Shown one piece after another: positions 59,624-64,000 of a stretch of 64,000 bases of DNA. A program made the translations under genes and the position numbers. How positions within the stretch are numbered: the first letter of the stretch is position 1; every line of letters starts with the position of its first letter. Under the pieces are notes generated by a model. The model was given only the letters and a program-made list of their open reading frames with translations. It was not told the DNA's origin and did no database searches. The stretch is taken from contig CAKQPR010000001.1 in assembly GCA_934270565.1 (NCBI GenBank), positions 186,001 through 250,000 of the forward strand, written 5' to 3'. Origin of the DNA: an uncultured Clostridia bacterium. GTDB taxonomy: Bacteria > Bacillota > Clostridia > Christensenellales > Pumilibacteraceae.

Positions 59624-62341
59624 TTATTTGCCTAAAATCGCGTCCGCCACTCTGCCTATTTCTTCCGTGCTTATGTACGGAGCCTGAAGCCTCTTGATAT
59701 AGCCGCCCTGCTCGAACAGCATATCGCCGGCTCCTATAAGATCCTCCGCGCCGATCGCGTCGAGTATGTTCATACTGTCTACGTGCGAAGCCACCGAGAA
59801 CGCTATACGCGAGGGAAGATTTGCCTTTATTACGCCGTCGATAACCTTTGCGCTCGGGCGCTGGGTCGCGATGAACATATACATTCCCGCCGCGCGCGCC
59901 TTCTGCGCGATACGCTGGATATCTACGGCGAGCTCCTTGTAGCCCTTGTTCGAAACCATATCGGCGTACTCATCGATTATGATCACGATCGCGGGAAGTC
60001 TGTCTTTCTCGCTCGCCTTGTCGTTGTACTCCTTGAAGTTGCGCGTTCTGCTCTCGCTGAGAAGCGTGTAGCGCCGCTCCATTTCGTCGGTGAGGCGGTC
60101 GAACATTTCCTGCGTTTCGTCGAAGTCGTCGATCGCTTTGCCGCCCACAACGAACGGCAAGCCGTTATAAACGTTCATTTCCACGCGCTTGAAGTCGATG
60201 AGAACGAGCCGGACGTCCTTGGGCTGGTATCTGAAAATTATGCCGCTGATCACGCTCGAGAGGAAAACGCTCTTTCCGCTGCCCGTGCTGCCGCCCACAA
60301 GCGCGTGCGGGAGACTGTCGAACGAAGCGAAAACGGGTTTACCCTCGATGTCGTAACCTATGCCGGTGTTGATTTTGCCGTCGTGATTTCTGCCCTCTTC
60401 GCTCGAAAGCATCGCTTTGAGCGTGAGCACCTCGCGCTTTGCGTTCTGAACTTCGATGCCGATAAGGTCCTTGCCCTCGATGGGAAGAAGAAGTCGGATT
60501 TTGCGCTTTAAAACCATCGCGAGGTCGGGCTCGTACTTGGCGATCGTCGTAAGCTGGGTGTTCGAGAGAAGTTTCATTTCTATTCTCGAATACGCCGCGC
60601 CCACGATACAGCCTTCGACCTCGACTTTTACGCCGAAGTCGTTGAGCTTTTCGACGAGCACTTTGATTATTTCTTCGACGTCGCGCTTGTTCGCTTCGCG
60701 GATCGGGCTGTTGTCCTCGGCGTCGTCGAGAAGGTCGAGCGACGGATTTACGAACCGCCCGCCGCGATACTCGAAAATATTTTCCTCTTCTTCCGGAACG
60801 GGAATTTCGCCGCTCTTGCCGTCCATTTCCTCTACGATCGCGAGCGCCGCGAGAAGGTCGGCTTTCGTGAAGTCAACGTTCTGCGCCTCGCTGTGAACGA
60901 GGGTGTTGCGTTTCATGCGGAGCTTGTGCAGAACTCTGTATTTTTCGTCGCCGCCGTGATTTGCGATGAACGTATCGATCATCGTGAAAAGGTCGCCTTC
61001 GAGGTTGTACTTATACTTGAGTATCGATTCGAGACGAACGCAAAGCGCCACGACCGCTCCGTCGAGGTCGCCCTTTCCGATCTCGTCCGAAATCGCTTTC
61101 GCCGAATTGTCCTTTGCGACGCGCTCGTACTCTTCCTTAGCCTTGCGGGGGTCGGAAGCGGGTTTCGCGCCGATCGTTTCGCCGAGCTTTGCGCCCGTAA
61201 CGGACAGAATATCCTCGGGCAGAATCGTGCAAAGCTCTTCGTCGGTGGGGTTGGCGTTATGCGACAGACGGACGGCTTGCTTAGTCACTACGTCCTCGAA
61301 GAAGTTGCGGACGTCGCGGGCGTTGCCGAACGTTTCGTCGCGGTGCGCGTAAAGGTCGTTGAAATACTTTTTGCAAAGCCGTTTGCCCTCGTCGGTGAGG
61401 ACGTATTTACGCTTTTTGCAGTTCATCGCGAAGATCTTGAACAGGTCGTCGCCGTCGTAGTCCGCGAAGTTGATGAAGTTCTTGAACCTCGACGAAAGAC
61501 CCGCGTTGGACTTGATGAATTTCTGCATGTCCTCTTCGTAGCCCGCCGCGATTACCGAAATTTCGTCGCGCTGATCCTCCATGACTTTAAGGAGCGTGTC
61601 GATGGCTTCCTGTCCGAAGTCGTTGCCTTCCTTTTTGAGGGTGTAAGCCTCGTCGATGAACAGAATTCCGCCGAGCGCTTCGTCGAGGACTTCTTTCGTC
61701 TTAATCGCCGTCTGTCCGACGTACTGAGCCACGAGGTCCTCGCGCCCCACTTCCTTGCACTTGTTCTCGCGGATAATGCCGAGCGCGTGGTAAATCTTGG
61801 CGATGAGCCTTGCAACCGTCGTTTTACCGGTACCGGGGTTACCGGTGAATACCATGTGGTAAGTGATCGGCGGCACGGGCAAACCTCTCTGCTCGCGCAC
61901 CTTGAAAAGTCGGATCTGATCGACCCACTCGTTGATGCGGGTTTTTACCTCGCTAAGTCCTATAAGCCCGTTGAGGTCGGCAAGCGCTTCGCCGAGCTCG
62001 GTTTCGTCCACTTCCGTTTTCTTTTCGGGCTTGGGCTCGTTGCCGTTTGCCGCTTTTTCCTCGCTTTTGCCGCTCTGAGCGCGGGGCGGGGCTGCCGCGG
62101 CGGGCGTTTTCGAAGCGGGAGGCGTGTAATACGCGCCGAGGTCGCCCGTTGCGAGCGAATCCATTTCGTCGGCGAGCGCGATAAGCCTGTTTTTGTCCTG
62201 CGGGTTTTCGCCCGCTGCGGCGCGGTAGGCGTCGGCGGCGAGCTTGAAATTAGTGCGGGCGGTCTTTTCGCTGCCCTTCTCGGCGGCTTGCTCCGCCATT
62301 TTCTTTCTGTTCTCGCCTAACAGTTCGCTGAAAGTTTTCAT
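59624..62341 (-). CDS. MIT/TPR-like - AAA+ (CbxX/SpoVK) - HEPN-like - FtsK/SpoIIIE fusion ATPase
   Basis: 905 residues, no membrane helix. Parts: helical hairpin N-terminus 1-65 (AARTNFKLAADAYR region) resembling MIT or TPR folds; Ala/Pro linker 66-110; AAA+ 115-385 with Walker A GNPGTGKT (167-174), Walker B ILFIDEAY (226-233) and an SSRF arginine-finger region (283-286), closest to CbxX/SpoVK/EccA; helical domain 405-505 with LHKLRMKRNTLVH, matching a HEPN Rx4H motif (Arg478, His483); FtsK alpha-like region 555-620; FtsK motor 665-880 with GGSTGSGKS (683-691), IIIDEYADM and ATQRPS. The C-terminal gamma DNA-reading domain of FtsK and its membrane helices are missing. GGGAG precedes the ATG. 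Both motors look catalytically intact. Confidence 0.88.
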   Translation of the reverse strand: MKTFSELLGENRKKMAEQAAEKGSEKTARTNFKLAADAYRAAAGENPQDKNRLIALADEMDSLATGDLGAYYTPPASKTPAAAAPPRAQSGKSEEKAANGNEPKPEKKTEVDETELGEALADLNGLIGLSEVKTRINEWVDQIRLFKVREQRGLPVPPITYHMVFTGNPGTGKTTVARLIAKIYHALGIIRENKCKEVGREDLVAQYVGQTAIKTKEVLDEALGGILFIDEAYTLKKEGNDFGQEAIDTLLKVMEDQRDEISVIAAGYEEDMQKFIKSNAGLSSRFKNFINFADYDGDDLFKIFAMNCKKRKYVLTDEGKRLCKKYFNDLYAHRDETFGNARDVRNFFEDVVTKQAVRLSHNANPTDEELCTILPEDILSVTGAKLGETIGAKPASDPRKAKEEYERVAKDNSAKAISDEIGKGDLDGAVVALCVRLESILKYKYNLEGDLFTMIDTFIANHGGDEKYRVLHKLRMKRNTLVHSEAQNVDFTKADLLAALAIVEEMDGKSGEIPVPEEEENIFEYRGGRFVNPSLDLLDDAEDNSPIREANKRDVEEIIKVLVEKLNDFGVKVEVEGCIVGAAYSRIEMKLLSNTQLTTIAKYEPDLAMVLKRKIRLLLPIEGKDLIGIEVQNAKREVLTLKAMLSSEEGRNHDGKINTGIGYDIEGKPVFASFDSLPHALVGGSTGSGKSVFLSSVISGIIFRYQPKDVRLVLIDFKRVEMNVYNGLPFVVGGKAIDDFDETQEMFDRLTDEMERRYTLLSESRTRNFKEYNDKASEKDRLPAIVIIIDEYADMVSNKGYKELAVDIQRIAQKARAAGMYMFIATQRPSAKVIDGVIKANLPSRIAFSVASHVDSMNILDAIGAEDLIGAGDMLFEQGGYIKRLQAPYISTEEIGRVADAILGK

Positions 62342-62352
62342 TTCGTCTCCCG

Positions 62353-63867
62353 TTAATTCTTTTCGCCGATGTTATACATCTTCATCAGATCGTCGAACTC
62401 GCTGCTCTTTTGTACGTCGTCGATCGAACCGAGGTCGATCGCGCCCGTTCCGAATTCGATATTGTCCGCGTTGGAAACGACGTTGACGTCCTCGCTGAGC
62501 TTGACGCTGTCGTTGTTTTTGCCGATCTGATTTGCGATATCAACGCTCATGCCCTTGAGGTCGAGCTTGCCGCCCATAGTCTGATCGACGGCTTTCGACG
62601 ACATTTCTCTTTCCTTGAGCGAAAGCATTTTCTGAATCATCGAAAGGTTGTTGTTGAGCTGGATAAGCTCCTGATTGAGGTTGTTGAGTTGGAAGTTGCT
62701 GCTGTCGATACGCGACTTTGCGGCGCGGATTTCGGGTTCGAGCACCTTCGCCTTTACGGGCGGCAAAGTCTGATAGTCGCGGAGGAGCTTTTCCATCTTC
62801 TTGTCGAGCGCGGCGCGTTCGGATTTAAGGTCGGCGAGGCGGTCCTCTTTATCCTCGATCTGGCGGGTAAGAAGGTTTACCGTGCCGTTGAGCTGGTTGG
62901 TCGAATACTTGGAAAGCTCGCCCTCGTCCTGCTTTGCGAACGGATTGAAACTTGCGGGCGCGGCGGTAGCCCCGAACGACGGAGCGGCAGCGCCGAACGA
63001 CGGTGCGGCGGGTGCTCCGAACGAAGCGTTTGCCGCTCCTACCCCGGGGACGGCGAGACTGTCGGGAAGCGAGCCGGTGTTGAAGGTCGCGTTCTGCATG
63101 CCAACGCTCATGGCGTCGGCGATGTCCTGCTGATTCTGATTGATCGCGCCCGAAACCGCGGAAATGGTGTTCGTTCCGGTGAGCACGTCGTTACCTTCCT
63201 GCGCGATCGTCGCGGCGATTTCGGCGTACTGCTTCATAACGACGGTGAATTCCTCGTCGCTGAATTTTCTCGAAGCCATTCTCGCCTTCTGCTCGTCGGT
63301 GAGCTCCTTTGCGAGGCGGGCGATGTTTTCCCTGTTCTGATTGTTGCTTATCGCTGTAAGGTTCTGCTGAGCGATCTGGTACTTCTGATAGACGAAGTTG
63401 AGCTTGGATCTTGCCGCGAGATCGCCCGCGTCCGAACGCGCTTTGAGCTCGTTATATTCGTTTGCGGCGTTCTTGATCTTGTCTTGCGCTTCGTTAAGGA
63501 GAATATCCATAAGCTGCTCGTCCGAAAGCACGGGATCTTTGCCCTTTTTGCCGCCGCCGACCGAAACGGACGAAACGCGCGACGTAACCTTGTCGCGGGC
63601 GTTTGCGATATAAGTCCTTGCCTGCGAGGTGTTGCCCGCGGACAAAAGCCCGTTTGCCTTGGCAAGGCTCGCGATGATCTGTTCGTCGATTTTCTCGAGC
63701 TCTTTATTGTCGCTCGCCGCCTGATTCATAAGGCTGTTTTTCATCGAATTGAGCTCGTTTATAAAGCCCGAAGAGGCGGGCGAATTCATAATGCGATCGA
63801 TGAGCCCGATTATTTCCTGTCTGTTCTTCTCGTTGACTTTCTTGTAATTCTTAAACGGATTAAACAT
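62353..63867 (-). CDS. Coiled-coil protein with Ala/Pro/Phe-Gly linker, unknown
   Basis: 504 residues, soluble. Helical N-terminal half (20-240) containing LMDILLNEAQDKIKNAANEYNELKARSDAGDLAARSKL; a linker of about 265-310 with PSFGA-type Phe-Gly repeats; a strong coiled-coil hairpin, about 320-425 (LTRQIEDKEDRLADLKSERAALDKKM ... LNNLNQELIQLNNNLSMIQKML); and an acidic end finishing SEFDDLMKMYNIGEKN. Start is ATG 63867, with GAGGTGG before it, rather than the GTG 9 bases upstream. It lies 11 bases from the fusion ATPase gene, so the two are surely co-expressed. The helical arrangement recalls PspA/ESCRT-III-type proteins, but this is an inference from pattern only. Confidence 0.8.
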   Translation of the reverse strand: MFNPFKNYKKVNEKNRQEIIGLIDRIMNSPASSGFINELNSMKNSLMNQAASDNKELEKIDEQIIASLAKANGLLSAGNTSQARTYIANARDKVTSRVSSVSVGGGKKGKDPVLSDEQLMDILLNEAQDKIKNAANEYNELKARSDAGDLAARSKLNFVYQKYQIAQQNLTAISNNQNRENIARLAKELTDEQKARMASRKFSDEEFTVVMKQYAEIAATIAQEGNDVLTGTNTISAVSGAINQNQQDIADAMSVGMQNATFNTGSLPDSLAVPGVGAANASFGAPAAPSFGAAAPSFGATAAPASFNPFAKQDEGELSKYSTNQLNGTVNLLTRQIEDKEDRLADLKSERAALDKKMEKLLRDYQTLPPVKAKVLEPEIRAAKSRIDSSNFQLNNLNQELIQLNNNLSMIQKMLSLKEREMSSKAVDQTMGGKLDLKGMSVDIANQIGKNNDSVKLSEDVNVVSNADNIEFGTGAIDLGSIDDVQKSSEFDDLMKMYNIGEKN

Positions 63868-63880
63868 AATTCCCACCTCG

Positions 63881-64000
63881 TTACTTTATTTTGTTGCCGC
63901 ACTTCTCGCAAAAAGCTACGCCCGTTCTGTTCTTGTGTCCGCAAACCGAGCAATAAACGCCTTCGTTGTCGGTCGCGGGTTTCTTCTCGCTTCTCATTTT
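63881..64000 (-). CDS. Zinc-ribbon protein, 5' end uncertain
   Basis: From an ATG at 63997 the frame gives 38 residues ending VYCSVCGHKNRTGVAFCEKCGNKIK: two CxxC pairs, a zinc ribbon. The right edge of the window cuts off any upstream sequence, so this may be either a tiny protein or the C-terminal zinc ribbon of a longer one. Its stop is 13 bases before the coiled-coil gene start, so it belongs to the same operon, and the promoter lies outside the window. Confidence 0.65.
   Translation of the reverse strand, partial: KMRSEKKPATDNEGVYCSVCGHKNRTGVAFCEKCGNKIK

Noticed and set aside
59624..62341. Straightforward type VII secretion (EccA/EccC) locus
   Set aside because: CbxX-type and FtsK-type ATPases fit, but there is no WXG100 protein, EccB, EccD or EccE in the window, and the single FtsK motor is fused to other domains; kept only as an alternative.
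1..64000. tRNA or rRNA genes
   Set aside because: No T-arm GTTCGA/GGTTCGAATCC-type sequence in a cloverleaf context and no rRNA-like stretch was found on either strand by eye.

Overview
The window looks like chromosomal DNA of a low-to-mid GC, Gram-positive, spore-forming member of the Clostridia. The evidence is a YabP/YabQ pair, a SpoIIQ-like M23 protein, AddAB rather than RecBCD, type III glutamine synthetase, many sigma-A promoters with 17-bp spacers, GGAGG-type ribosome binding sites and numerous lipobox proteins. An uncultured gut-type Clostridia (Christensenellales-like) is my inference; no rRNA or tRNA gene is present to settle it.

Layout. 0-2.8 kb: glgB-glgC glycogen synthesis, minus strand, with glgC cut by the left edge. 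3.8-5.9 kb: type III glutamine synthetase. 6.5-8.3 kb: an unknown lipoprotein. 9.4-11.2 kb: alpha/beta hydrolase, DNA alkyltransferase and a small membrane protein. 11.3-17.4 kb: addB-addA. 18.7-22.5 kb: a ferrous iron operon (two FeoA, FeoB, Cys-rich peptide) divergent from a TetR regulator. 22.6-24.4 kb: lipoprotein plus short-chain dehydrogenase. 24.8-26.1 kb: GH30. 27.8-29.2 kb: cation/proton antiporter with a long leader. 30.4 kb: a 28-residue Lys/Ser/Asn/Cys peptide gene. 30.6-33.7 kb: tex, then yabP-yabQ. 33.8-36.5 kb: an ECF sigma factor between two proteins that share a nearly identical ectodomain. 36.7-41.0 kb: trmL, GH20, GH2. 42.0-43.1 kb: SpoIIQ-like operon. 43.8-45.9 kb: adenine deaminase and a small protein. 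45.9-51.7 kb: three tandem BspA-type leucine-rich-repeat lipoproteins. 52.6-64 kb: one long minus-strand operon.

The right-hand operon is the best candidate for an undescribed system. It encodes a zinc-ribbon protein, a coiled-coil protein with an Ala/Pro/Phe-Gly linker, one polypeptide joining a MIT/TPR-like helical N-terminus, a CbxX/SpoVK-type AAA+ ATPase, a HEPN-like domain and an FtsK/SpoIIIE ATPase, then a single-pass membrane protein with Ig/FN3-like repeats, a lipoprotein and a MacB-like ABC module.

Between genes lie ten clusters of hairpin-forming repeats. One family, a three-hairpin element of about 87 bp present four times, shows compensatory base-pair changes in all three stems with nearly unchanged loops, which argues that the folded form is what is maintained. 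No CRISPR array, insertion-sequence transposase, rRNA or tRNA gene was recognised.
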